DNA from: Patescibacteria group bacterium
GTDB taxonomy: Bacteria; Patescibacteriota; Minisyncoccia; Minisyncoccales; JAHCRE01
DNA: 41,789 nucleotides
Assembly: GCA_020148055.1 (NCBI GenBank)
Contig: JAHCRF010000005.1
Coordinates: 1-41,789 of the forward strand
Direction: 5' to 3'
Made by a program: the position numbers and the translations under genes. Positions 7,490 to 16,919 of this stretch are shown here, one piece after another. The notes beneath the pieces are model-generated. The model had not been told where the DNA came from, ran no database searches, and saw nothing but the letters and a program-made list of their open reading frames with translations. Positions within the stretch are counted from its first letter, which is position 1. Each line of letters starts with the position of its first letter.

Positions 7490-8536
7490 ATGGAAAGGAG
7501 GTGGATAGAAAGAATAAGAAAAATGGGTAATGAAGAACTACTGAAAACTACAAGGAGAGGGGGACTTCTTAGCCTAAAAATTGCAGAAGAAATATTTTCA
7601 AGGATATTAGAAGGAGGAATCACTGATGAAGATAAATATCTCCGAGCTATACTCGAGAGTATCAAAGTAGGAGGAGGGCCAAAAACTCAGAGAAAGGCAA
7701 AAGAAATGAAAGAGAAAGCTTCTAAAACAATGATTGAAAAGGGATACTTAGATGAACGTAATTTATCGACTATCCTCAGGGAGATAAACTCTCAGAAAAT
7801 ATTAGAAAGAGCAGTAAGAAAATGCCTTGCAAAAGATGGAAATATTCCAAATTATCTCTTAAGAGAGATGATTCGGCGGATTAAATCATTATCATTAAAA
7901 GAAACATTGGCAAAGAGGATTTTGAACCAAAATCCAAATACTGATGATCTCCTCGTTATCGTGGAAGAACTCGAAGGATCTCCATTACAAATCGAGGCCG
8001 AGGAAAAACTTTGGAAAAGAGAAATGGAACCAGAAAATTTCACATGGCTTACAGGATTTGGGTCACCCTCACAGGCTGAGAGAAACTGGGAAAGAGGTAA
8101 AAGAGAAGGTATGATTGAAAAATTATCTGAAGATGACCTTTCTGAAATTCTTCGCTACACTGATTCTCAGGAAATAAAAGAAGAAATGATGGAGATTTTG
8201 CTAAACTTGGAAGATTTAACTATTGACCATCTAAGACCTGTTGTTGAGGCTTTGGAATCAATCAAAGTAGATGAAGAAACTCTTAAAAAGATAATGGACA
8301 GATTAGAATCTTTAAGATCGGTAACAGAAAAAAAAATATCTGAAAAAGGCAAAAATAAATGGGAACAATCTGAGACTCTTGATTCAATAGGAAAGTTGAA
8401 GCAAAAAGTCAAAGAGGTCTTTAAAAATCTTAAGGAGGGAAATGAACTTGCGAAAGCTAGTTTTCTAGCAGAAGCTGGGAATGAAATTCTCAGCTCTTTT
8501 TATTTTCTCATTGACTTATCTTTTTTAAAAAACTAA
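7490..8536 (+). CDS. hypothetical alpha-helical-repeat protein
   Basis: 348 aa charged helical ORF; repeated pattern DDL..I...(x)S..I.EEA...L (e.g. NPNTDDLLVIVEELEGSPLQIEAEEKLWKRE; SEDDLSEILRYTDSQEIKEEMMEILL; TIDHLRPVVEALESIKVDEETLKKIM). Confidence 0.8.
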   Translation: MERRWIERIRKMGNEELLKTTRRGGLLSLKIAEEIFSRILEGGITDEDKYLRAILESIKVGGGPKTQRKAKEMKEKASKTMIEKGYLDERNLSTILREINSQKILERAVRKCLAKDGNIPNYLLREMIRRIKSLSLKETLAKRILNQNPNTDDLLVIVEELEGSPLQIEAEEKLWKREMEPENFTWLTGFGSPSQAERNWERGKREGMIEKLSEDDLSEILRYTDSQEIKEEMMEILLNLEDLTIDHLRPVVEALESIKVDEETLKKIMDRLESLRSVTEKKISEKGKNKWEQSETLDSIGKLKQKVKEVFKNLKEGNELAKASFLAEAGNEILSSFYFLIDLSFLKN

Positions 8537-8557
8537 AATTAGATAATAGATTTTCTT

Positions 8558-11500
8558 ATGCCAAAGTTTACTCACCTTCATGTCCATTCGCATTATAGTT
8601 TGCTTGATGGTTTGCCGAAAATCAACGAGCTTTTAGATTATGCGAAGGAGCTGGGAATGGAGTCCTTAGCCCTAACTGACCATGGAGTACTTTACGGAGC
8701 AGTTGAATTTTATAAAAAAGCAATGGAGCGCAAAATTAAACCAATCATTGGGTCAGAAATATATATGGCTCATGAGAAGATGAGTCAAAAGAGACCGAAT
8801 ATCGATGATAAAAGATATCATTTGGTCCTCTTAGTAAAAAATGAACAAGGTTACAGGAATTTGGTCAAATTAATAACTAAAGCTCACTTGGAGGGATTCT
8901 ATTATAAACCGAGAATTGATGAGGAATTACTGGCGGAGCACAGTTCAGGTTTAATTTGCCTTTCGGGATGTCTGCAGGGGAAAATTCCGAAATTAATTTT
9001 GGCTAAAAAAAATGAAGAGGCTGAAAAATTGGTTTTAAAATATCAAGAAATCTTTGGAAAAGATAATTTTTATTTGGAAGCTCAACATCATCCCAATATC
9101 AAAGAGCAAAAAATTGTTAATCAGGCTTTAATTTCAATTTCAAAAAAAATAGGTATACCTCTAGTTGCTACCAATGATATCCATTATCTAAGACCAGAGG
9201 ATGCTAAAGCTCAGGATATTTTAATGTTAATTAATACTGGGGCTGATCCAAACGATCCCGAAAGACTCACTTTAAAGTCTGATGATTTTTCGATGAGAAG
9301 TCCTCAGCAAATGGAAAGAGATTTCAGAGATTTGCCCGAAGTTATTGAAAATACCCAAAAAATTGCCAATCTCTGTGATTTTCAATTCAAATTAGGAGAA
9401 ATTAAGCTTCCAGACTTTCCTATTCCCTCTCAAAAGAATCCAGATGAATTTTTAGAGGAACTCTGTTTACAAGGATTGAAAGAAAGATATGGTTCATCCC
9501 CGAAAAAGGAGGCTCTGGAGAGACTAAAATACGAACTCTCAGTTATTAAAGAAACTGGTTTTTCCTCCTATTTTTTGATTGTCCAGGATTTTGTTAATTG
9601 GGCAAAGGAAAATAGGATTGTGGTTGGGCCAGGTCGAGGGAGTGTCGGTGGCTCTCTTGTAGCTTTCGCATTAGGAATTACCAACGTTGATCCTTTAAAA
9701 TATAACCTCTTGTTTGAGAGATTTTTAAATCCCTCTCGCATCTCAATGCCCGATATCGACCTCGACTTTACAGATAGAAGAAGAGATGAAGTAATAAATT
9801 ATATCACTCAAAAATATGGTCAAGATAAAGTAGCTCAGATTATCACTTTCGGAACAATGGCCGCTCGGGCAGTAATAAGAGATGTAGGAAGGGCTCTTGA
9901 ATATTCTTACAGTTACTGTGACCGGATAGCAAAGATGATTCCTTTTGGTTTCACTTTAGATAAAACCTTAGAAAAAATTAGTGATTTTCACCAAACTTAC
10001 GAAACTGACGAGAAAGCGAGAAAACTGATTGATTTTGCTAAGAAATTGGAGGGGGTAGTACGTCATGCCTCAACCCATGCTTGTGGAGTAGTAATCTCAA
10101 CCACACCTCTTGATAATATTGTACCCCTACAACATCCCACTCAGAACGATGAAGCTATTGTCACCCAATATGAAATGTATTCTATCGAAGATCTGGGACT
10201 TTTAAAAATGGATCTTTTGGGATTAAAAAATTTAACCATTATCGAAGATACTTTGGCTCGAATTTACGTAGTTCAAAATAAAAACGTTAATATTGAAAAC
10301 ATCCCTTTAGACGATGGAAAGATTTTCAAGCTCTTCCAAAAAGGAGAAACAATCGGAGTATTTCAGCTAGAATCGGAAGGAATGCGAAGATATTTAAAAC
10401 AATTGAGTCCAACTAAATTTGAAGATATTGTCGCCATGATTGCTCTTTATCGACCGGGACCAATATCTCTTATTCCAGAATATATTCAAAGAAAACAAGA
10501 GAAAAAAAAGATTGAATATTTGCATCCGAAATTAAAATCAATTTTAAAAAACACTTATGGCGTAATGGTTTTTCAGGAACAGTTAATGCAGATTGCCCAA
10601 AAATTAGCAGGTTTCTCTTTATCCGAAGCCGATATTTTAAGAAAAGCTATTGGAAAGAAAATTAGATCATTGCTCATCTCCCAAAAAGAAAAGATGATAG
10701 ATGGAATGATAAAAAATGGAATAAAAAGAGAGGTAGCTTTAAAAATCTGGGAATGGATTTTGCCATTTGCCAGATACGGATTTAATCGCGCCCATTCAAC
10801 AGCTTATGCCACTATTGCCTATCAAACAGCCTACTTGAAAGTTCATTTCCCAATAGAATTTATGGCAGCTCTTTTAACTTCTGAAAAAGCAGATACCGAA
10901 AGAATTGGCTTTTTAATTACTGAGGCTAAAAAAATGGGAATTGAAGTTTTGGCTCCAGATATAAATGAGAGTTTCAGGAACTTTTCGGTAATACCAAAAG
11001 AAAAAAAGATCCGTTTTGGATTATTAGCAATTAAAAATGTAGGAGAAAATATTGTTGAATCAATTATTTCAGAGAGAAAGGCAAGAGGTCCTTATCAATC
11101 AATCGATGATCTCATCTCCAGAATAAGTTCAAAAGATTTAAATAAAAAATCTTTGGAGAGTTTAATTAAAGCTGGGGTTTTTGATAAATTCACTGAAAGA
11201 AATCAGCTTTTATTCAACTTGGAAAGACTTTTAGAATTGAATCGAGAAAATCATAGAACAAGGATAACAGGTCAAAAAGGGCTTTTTGATGCCTTGCCTA
11301 CCGGCAGGCAGGGAATGAAATTTACCCTTTCACCCACTTCTCCAGCCACCAAATCGGAAAAATTAGCTTGGGAAAAAGAACTCCTTGGTCTTTTTGTTAG
11401 TTCCCATCCTTTGGAAGATTTTAGAAAAATTTTAGAAAAAAAGACAATGAAAATCTCTGATTTGGGTCCTACTTTAATTAATCGACAAATCAAAGTCGGA

Positions 11501-11734
11501 GGAATTATTTCAAAAATTAAAAAAATTATCACCAGAAACGGAAAACCTATGCTTTTTATGAAATTAGAAGATTTAACTGACAAAATAGAAATTGTTGTTT
11601 TTCCGGGAGTGATTGAGAAAAATCCCTCGGCCTTTCAAGAAAATAAAATTGTTTTTGTCTCGGGGAGAATTAATAATCGAGACGGAGTGCCCAAAATAAT
11701 TGCCGATGATATCGAAGAAATTGTAGAAACATGA
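8558..11734 (+). CDS. dnaE: DNA polymerase III subunit alpha
   Basis: FTHLHVHSHYSLLDGLPKI (PHP), GPGRGSVGGSLVAFALGIT, PDIDLDF, GVMVFQEQLMQIAQ, FARYGFNRAHSTAYA; contains LPTGRQG insertion. Confidence 0.98.
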   Translation: MPKFTHLHVHSHYSLLDGLPKINELLDYAKELGMESLALTDHGVLYGAVEFYKKAMERKIKPIIGSEIYMAHEKMSQKRPNIDDKRYHLVLLVKNEQGYRNLVKLITKAHLEGFYYKPRIDEELLAEHSSGLICLSGCLQGKIPKLILAKKNEEAEKLVLKYQEIFGKDNFYLEAQHHPNIKEQKIVNQALISISKKIGIPLVATNDIHYLRPEDAKAQDILMLINTGADPNDPERLTLKSDDFSMRSPQQMERDFRDLPEVIENTQKIANLCDFQFKLGEIKLPDFPIPSQKNPDEFLEELCLQGLKERYGSSPKKEALERLKYELSVIKETGFSSYFLIVQDFVNWAKENRIVVGPGRGSVGGSLVAFALGITNVDPLKYNLLFERFLNPSRISMPDIDLDFTDRRRDEVINYITQKYGQDKVAQIITFGTMAARAVIRDVGRALEYSYSYCDRIAKMIPFGFTLDKTLEKISDFHQTYETDEKARKLIDFAKKLEGVVRHASTHACGVVISTTPLDNIVPLQHPTQNDEAIVTQYEMYSIEDLGLLKMDLLGLKNLTIIEDTLARIYVVQNKNVNIENIPLDDGKIFKLFQKGETIGVFQLESEGMRRYLKQLSPTKFEDIVAMIALYRPGPISLIPEYIQRKQEKKKIEYLHPKLKSILKNTYGVMVFQEQLMQIAQKLAGFSLSEADILRKAIGKKIRSLLISQKEKMIDGMIKNGIKREVALKIWEWILPFARYGFNRAHSTAYATIAYQTAYLKVHFPIEFMAALLTSEKADTERIGFLITEAKKMGIEVLAPDINESFRNFSVIPKEKKIRFGLLAIKNVGENIVESIISERKARGPYQSIDDLISRISSKDLNKKSLESLIKAGVFDKFTERNQLLFNLERLLELNRENHRTRITGQKGLFDALPTGRQGMKFTLSPTSPATKSEKLAWEKELLGLFVSSHPLEDFRKILEKKTMKISDLGPTLINRQIKVGGIISKIKKIITRNGKPMLFMKLEDLTDKIEIVVFPGVIEKNPSAFQENKIVFVSGRINNRDGVPKIIADDIEEIVET
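11292..11313. repeat. palindromic repeat inside dnaE
   Basis: CCTTGCCTACCGGCAGGCAGGG, encodes LPTGRQG in the dnaE linker. Confidence 0.7.
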
Positions 11735-13467
11735 AAATTGAAACAACTCGTCATTCTTTAGCTCATATTATGGCTTATGCTGTCCAGGAACTTTTCCCTA
11801 GAACTAAATTTGGTATTGGGCCGGCAATTGAAAATGGATTCTACTACGATTTTGACTTACCTCGATCTTTAACTCCTGAAGATTTACCTAAAATTGAAGA
11901 AAAAATGAAAAAGCTAATTAAAGAGAATTTAACTTTTAGAAAGAGACTTTTGAGCATTAAAAAAGCTAAAGAAATTTTTAAAAATCAGTCCTACAAATTA
12001 GAACTTATAAAAGAACTTGCCGAGAACGGTTCCCGAGAAGTTTCAATTTATCAAGTAGGTAATTTTATTGACTTATGTAAAGGACCTCACGTCCGCTCAA
12101 CAAAAGAAATTCCAATAAACGCTTTTAAATTGACAAAAATTGCCGGCGCCTACTGGCGTGGCAATGAGAAAAATCCAATGTTGCAACGAATTTACGGAGT
12201 GGCTTTTAAAACTAAGAAAGAATTAGCAGATTTCCTAAAAATTCAAGAAAAAGCCGAAAAAAGAGACCACCGGAAAATCGGAAAAGAGTTAGATCTTTTC
12301 AGTATCAAAGAAGAGGTGGGGGCTGGATTGGTCCTCTGGCATCCAAAAGGAGCGATAATTAGAAATATTATTGAGGGTTTCTGGAGAAAGGAACATCGTA
12401 AGCGAGGATACTGGTATGTTTATACCCCCCACATCGCTAACATCAAGCTCTGGGAGAAATCTGGACATACCAAGTTTTACAAGGAGAATATGTATCCCCC
12501 GATGAGAATTGAGGAAACAGATTATCAGCTTAAACCAATGAACTGCCTTGCCCATGTCCAGATTTATAAAAATAAAATACGATCTTATCGTGACTTACCT
12601 ATTCGTTACTGTGAATTAGGAACAGTTTATCGTTATGAGAAAAGTGGAGTGCTTCACGGTATTTTACGACCTCGAGGTTTCACCCAAGACGATTCTCATA
12701 TTTTCTGCCAACCAAATCAAATAACAGAAGAGGTCAGTGGGGTCCTGGATCTAACTACCTTTTTGTTATCTAGTTTTGGTTTCAAAAAATATGAAATTGA
12801 TCTTTCAGTGCGCGATCCAAAGAATAAATCTAAATACCTTGGCGATGATAAAATATGGAAAAAAGCAGAAAAAGCCCTTGAATATGTGCTCAAAAAAAAG
12901 AAACTGAAATACATAAAAGTCGAGGGAGAAGCTGTGTTTTATGGTCCAAAAATTGATATTAAACTAGTTGATGCCATAGGCCGGCCTTGGCAGGGGCCAA
13001 CTATCCAGGTAGATTTTAACTTTCCAGAAAAATTTGATTTGAATTTTATTAATCAAAAAGGTAAAAAACAACGAGTAGTAATGATCCACCGAACAGTTTT
13101 AGGTTCAATGGAAAGATTTTTGGGGTGTCTTTTAGAAAATTATGGCGGAGCTTTACCTCTTTGGTTATCACCAGAACAGATCTGGGTAATTCCGGTAGGT
13201 GCTCGCCATAAAAAATATGCCCAAACTGTCCGAGAACAGTTCTCGGACAAGGGATTCCGAGTTGAATTAAAAGATACAGCGGAAACTGTCTCTAAAAAAA
13301 TTAGAGAAGGTGAAATTCAAAAAATCCCCTATCTTTTAGTTGTTGGCGACAAGGAAGTAAAAACAAAGTCGGTTAGAGTCAGAAAAAGGAAAAAAGGAGA
13401 TATAGGGGAAATGAAAGTTGAAAAATTTTTGAAAAAAATTAAAATAGAAATTGAGAAAAAGAAATAA
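11731..13467 (+). CDS. thrS: threonine--tRNA ligase, lacking N-terminal TGS domain
   Basis: RHSLAHIMAYAVQELFP...IGPAIENGFYYDF..., LYxK-like GPHVRSTKEI, MNCLAHVQIY, RPRGFTQDDSHIFC, IHRTVLGSMERFLG; 4-nt overlap with dnaE. Confidence 0.97.
   Translation: MKIETTRHSLAHIMAYAVQELFPRTKFGIGPAIENGFYYDFDLPRSLTPEDLPKIEEKMKKLIKENLTFRKRLLSIKKAKEIFKNQSYKLELIKELAENGSREVSIYQVGNFIDLCKGPHVRSTKEIPINAFKLTKIAGAYWRGNEKNPMLQRIYGVAFKTKKELADFLKIQEKAEKRDHRKIGKELDLFSIKEEVGAGLVLWHPKGAIIRNIIEGFWRKEHRKRGYWYVYTPHIANIKLWEKSGHTKFYKENMYPPMRIEETDYQLKPMNCLAHVQIYKNKIRSYRDLPIRYCELGTVYRYEKSGVLHGILRPRGFTQDDSHIFCQPNQITEEVSGVLDLTTFLLSSFGFKKYEIDLSVRDPKNKSKYLGDDKIWKKAEKALEYVLKKKKLKYIKVEGEAVFYGPKIDIKLVDAIGRPWQGPTIQVDFNFPEKFDLNFINQKGKKQRVVMIHRTVLGSMERFLGCLLENYGGALPLWLSPEQIWVIPVGARHKKYAQTVREQFSDKGFRVELKDTAETVSKKIREGEIQKIPYLLVVGDKEVKTKSVRVRKRKKGDIGEMKVEKFLKKIKIEIEKKK
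13227..13249. repeat. CGAGAACWGTTCTCG palindrome copy (in thrS)
   Basis: TGTCCGAGAACAGTTCTCGGACA perfect palindrome about a central A. Confidence 0.8.
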
Positions 13468-13539
13468 ACCCAATGGGGAGATTTGTATCTACTACTGGGT
13501 AAAGGTCGAAATAAAGCATAAAACCCAAATTAAAAAATA

Positions 13540-14883
13540 ATGACTAAAAAAACTTTATTCTTCTTGGTAGTCTTGGTGATTTTCTCTTTAGGTTTTGGTT
13601 TTTCTGCTATCTCCCAAGAAGAAGTATCGCCTGAAATAACTGAAGCTGTTAATCTTGATGAAGATATCCAGCCTGAAGATCTTGAAGTAGGTGAACCGAG
13701 AATCTTACCAGGTCATCCTTTATATTTCCTGAAAAACTGGGCAAGATCAATTAGATTATTTTTTGCCTTCCGTCCGGTTACTAAAGCTGAACTCAGATTA
13801 AAATTTGCCAATGAAAGATTGATAGAGGTAAAAAAAATAATTGAAGTAAAGAGAGATCCAAACAATATCAAAAAAGGAATAGAAAATTATCAGCAAGAAA
13901 TAGAAAAAATTAAAGCTCAAACAGAGAGAATTAGAGAAAGGGCAAGAGAAAATCAAAGAGTAGAAGGCTTCTTAGATAAATTTTTGCATCAGGAGATTTT
14001 ACACCAAAAACTCCTTTCAAAATTAGAAGATCAGGTTCCATCTGAAGCATTCGAAAAAATAAAAGAAGCCAGAGAAAGGCATTTGGAAAGCTTTCAAGAG
14101 GTAATGCTAAAATTAGAAGACAGGAAAGAAATAATTGCTGAAAAATTAGATGAAACTCTGGAAAAACAAAAGGGTTCAAAATACAAAAATTTCAAGAATT
14201 TAGAAATCTTGTTGCAATTAGAAGAAAAAGTTCCAGAAGAAGCTAAAGAAGCAATAAGAAAAGCCCAGGAAAATTCCTTAAAAAGACTAAAAGGAGATTT
14301 GGAAAAGATGAGTCCTGAAGACCAAGAAAGATTCGAGAGATACCTTGAGGGAATTTCCGGAGAAGAAGAAAAACAGCTCGAAATAATGGAAAATCTTAGA
14401 TTGGAGTTGAGAGAAAGAACGGAAATTGGGGAAAGAATAATAAGAGTTAGAGAAAGAATTATGGAGAGAGTAAGAGAGAGAGTTGAAGAGCTAAAATGTC
14501 CGGAAATAGAAAAACCGGCTCCCGATTTCTGTAGAGAAGGAAGAATTATAATAAAAAGAGATGAAGAAGGTTGTATAATTTCTTTCGACTGCCTAATCCC
14601 AGCTGACATCGAAATTTCTCCCAAACCAGAAAAACCAGCAGCTTGTATTACTTTGTGGAATCCGGTTTGCAGTAAAGATGGGAAAACCTATTCCAATGCC
14701 TGCTTTGCTAAATTAGCTGGTGCAGAAATTGCTTATAAGGGAAAATGTAAAGAAGTGGAATGTACAACTGATGCCGACTGTCCCCAACCGAGATGTGGTC
14801 CGGCAGGCACTATAAGTGCTAGATGTATCAACGTGGAAGCTAAGTGTATAGGGGGAAAGTGTCAAATTCAAGCGACACCTTAA
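13540..14883 (+). CDS. secreted DUF5667-like protein with Cys-rich C-terminus including a Kazal-type inhibitor domain
   Basis: Signal peptide MTKKTLFFLVVLVIFSLGFGFSAIS; PGHPLYFLKNWARSIRLFFAFRPVTKAELRLKFANERL; CITLWNPVCSKDGKTYSNACFAKLAGAEIAYKGKC matches Kazal spacing. Confidence 0.8.
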   Translation: MTKKTLFFLVVLVIFSLGFGFSAISQEEVSPEITEAVNLDEDIQPEDLEVGEPRILPGHPLYFLKNWARSIRLFFAFRPVTKAELRLKFANERLIEVKKIIEVKRDPNNIKKGIENYQQEIEKIKAQTERIRERARENQRVEGFLDKFLHQEILHQKLLSKLEDQVPSEAFEKIKEARERHLESFQEVMLKLEDRKEIIAEKLDETLEKQKGSKYKNFKNLEILLQLEEKVPEEAKEAIRKAQENSLKRLKGDLEKMSPEDQERFERYLEGISGEEEKQLEIMENLRLELRERTEIGERIIRVRERIMERVRERVEELKCPEIEKPAPDFCREGRIIIKRDEEGCIISFDCLIPADIEISPKPEKPAACITLWNPVCSKDGKTYSNACFAKLAGAEIAYKGKCKEVECTTDADCPQPRCGPAGTISARCINVEAKCIGGKCQIQATP

Positions 14884-14913
14884 ATTTGATTGATTCCCTG
14901 AAGATTTGACCTG

Positions 14914-14937
14914 AAAGCCCCGCCTCGGTGGGGTTTT
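14914..14937 (+). terminator. intrinsic terminator
   Basis: AAAGCCCCGCC-tc-GGTGGGGTTTT. Confidence 0.75.
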
Positions 14938-14977
14938 GAATTAAAATAGATTAAAAAAAACTGTTGAAATAAGGGGT

Positions 14978-16306
14978 ATGAATTATTTTATTATAACTTA
15001 CGGATGTCAAATGAATAGAAGTGATTCTGAAAGAATTGCTGCAGTTTTAGAGAAAATGAATTATGAAAAAGCTTCAAATATTAATGAGGCTGATTTGATA
15101 GTGGTTAATATGTGCTCGGTAAGGCAATCGGCAGTTGATAGAGTTTATGGAAACATAAAAAATTTCGAAAAATTGAAAAGAAAAAATAAAAATCTAAAAA
15201 CTTTATTGACTGGTTGTATTTTAAAATCAGATTTAGAAAAATTTAAAAAACATTTTGATTTTATTTTATCGATTAAAGCACTTTCTTATTGGCTAGAAAT
15301 TTTGAGAAAAGGGAAATACTTTTATTATCCCGATCCAAGAGATGACAAATTTAATGAAGAGTTTAATGCTTTCTATTTAAAAGAAAAACAAAAATACTCA
15401 AATAATTTTTCAGCCTTTGTGCCAATTATGACAGGGTGTAATAATTTTTGTGCTTTTTGCGTTGTTCCCTATGTTAGAGGACCTGAAATTTCAAGAAAAG
15501 CAAAAGATATAATTCTTGAGATTGAAAATCTTATAAAAAATAACTTTAAAGAAATTTGGCTCTTAGGACAAAATGTAAATAGCTACAAAGATGCAAATAT
15601 TAACTTTCCAAAACTTTTGAAAATGGTAAATGAAATCCCCGGTAATTTCTGGATAAGATTTACTTCTTCTTATCCGAGAGATTTCTCTGATGAATTAATT
15701 GATACGATGGCTGAATGTGAAAAAGTGACCGAATATTTGAATTTGCCAGTTCAATCAGGAGATGATGAAATTTTGAAGAAAATGAATCGCCCTTATACTA
15801 TTGAGAAATATAAAAAAAGAGTGAAAAAAATCCGAGAGAAAATTCCTAATCTTACTTTATCCACTGATATTATTGTTGGTTTTCCAGGCGAAACTGAAAA
15901 ACAATTTAAAAATACCCTATCGCTTTTTAAAGAAATAAAATTCGATATGGCCTATATTGCAAGGTATTCTCCTCGGCCTGGCACTGTGGCAGCAAAATTG
16001 AAAGATAATGTTCCATTAAAAGAAAAAGAAGAAAGACGGAAAACTTTAACCGAAATTTTAAAAGAAACTGCTTTAGAAAAAAATAAAAAATATGTTGGAA
16101 AAGAAGTTGAAGTTCTCGTGAATGAATCACGAATTATAAATAATGAATTACGAATATTTTTAGGTAAAACACGGGCTTATAAAACTGTAAAAGTTCAAAT
16201 ACCAGATACTAGATACCAAATACCTAATACTAATTTAATTGGCCAGTTTGTAAAAGTCAAAATCGTTGACGCTTTGCCCTGGGGTCTAAAAGGAATTTTG
16301 ATATAA
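14978..16306 (+). CDS. miaB: tRNA-2-methylthio-N6-dimethylallyladenosine synthase
   Basis: YFIITYGCQMNRSDSERI, GCNNFCAFCVVPYVRGPE (CxxxCxxC), LGQNVNSY, LPVQSGDDEILKKMNRPYT, DIIVGFPGET; C-terminal TRAM carries low-complexity insertions. Confidence 0.96.
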   Translation: MNYFIITYGCQMNRSDSERIAAVLEKMNYEKASNINEADLIVVNMCSVRQSAVDRVYGNIKNFEKLKRKNKNLKTLLTGCILKSDLEKFKKHFDFILSIKALSYWLEILRKGKYFYYPDPRDDKFNEEFNAFYLKEKQKYSNNFSAFVPIMTGCNNFCAFCVVPYVRGPEISRKAKDIILEIENLIKNNFKEIWLLGQNVNSYKDANINFPKLLKMVNEIPGNFWIRFTSSYPRDFSDELIDTMAECEKVTEYLNLPVQSGDDEILKKMNRPYTIEKYKKRVKKIREKIPNLTLSTDIIVGFPGETEKQFKNTLSLFKEIKFDMAYIARYSPRPGTVAAKLKDNVPLKEKEERRKTLTEILKETALEKNKKYVGKEVEVLVNESRIINNELRIFLGKTRAYKTVKVQIPDTRYQIPNTNLIGQFVKVKIVDALPWGLKGILI

Positions 16307-16313
16307 ATAAAAG

Positions 16314-16341
16314 AAGGTCTTAGTTTTGAGACTAGGACCTT
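16314..16341 (+). terminator. terminator-like hairpin after miaB
   Basis: AAGGTCtTAGTtttgagACTAgGACCTT. Confidence 0.55.
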
Positions 16342-16372
16342 ACTTAGCTCTTAAAAAGTTGTTCTAAGGAAA

Positions 16373-16786
16373 TTATTTTTTCTCCTCGGCTTTTAGATAT
16401 TTTGGGTAGTATTCCTGTGCTTTTTTTACAGCTTTGCCTGGAATCTTTAGGATCGGATACTTTTCATTAGATAATTCTTCACATTTGCCAAAGTATTTTC
16501 TTACTTTTGCAACATTGTCATGGTATATGGCTAACCCACCAGCGATTTCGTACCACATCCTTGCTCTTACCGTATCGCCAGATTTTTCGAATTTTTTTGC
16601 CTTTTTGGCTGCTTCTCCCATTGAAGTTCCTATCTTTCGAGGGTCTAAAAACATTGTGTTAAGCAATGCTTCATAGACTTCTTTATCATCACCGCAAAGC
16701 TTTTCCAGGTCAGTGATTATCTCTGTTACTTCTTCTTCGGTCTTCTCTTCTTTTTTCTTCTTTCTAAACCTATCAAGAATTCCCAA
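16373..16786 (-). CDS. hypothetical protein (single-gene unit)
   Basis: 137 aa; TTG start preceded by AAAAGGAGG; TTGACA (16848-16853) promoter with TATTAT. Confidence 0.65.
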   Translation of the reverse strand: MGILDRFRKKKKEEKTEEEVTEIITDLEKLCGDDKEVYEALLNTMFLDPRKIGTSMGEAAKKAKKFEKSGDTVRARMWYEIAGGLAIYHDNVAKVRKYFGKCEELSNEKYPILKIPGKAVKKAQEYYPKYLKAEEKK

Positions 16787-16919
16787 CTTTATTTCCCTCC
16801 TTTTAACTTAAACAGCTGTTGGTATAATAACATAAAAACAAATATTATGTCAAATTAAGCCGGGGCCACTCTCGGCCTTTTTATTATTTTTAAAATTTAA
16901 TTTAATATAAATATAGAGT

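Noticed and set aside
11272-11583. Antisense ORFs inside dnaE, thrS, gyrB, secA, gatB, murB and others (e.g. 11272..11583, 14094..14624, 35148..35354)
   Set aside because: All lie opposite strongly conserved CDSs and lack recognisable domains or start signals.
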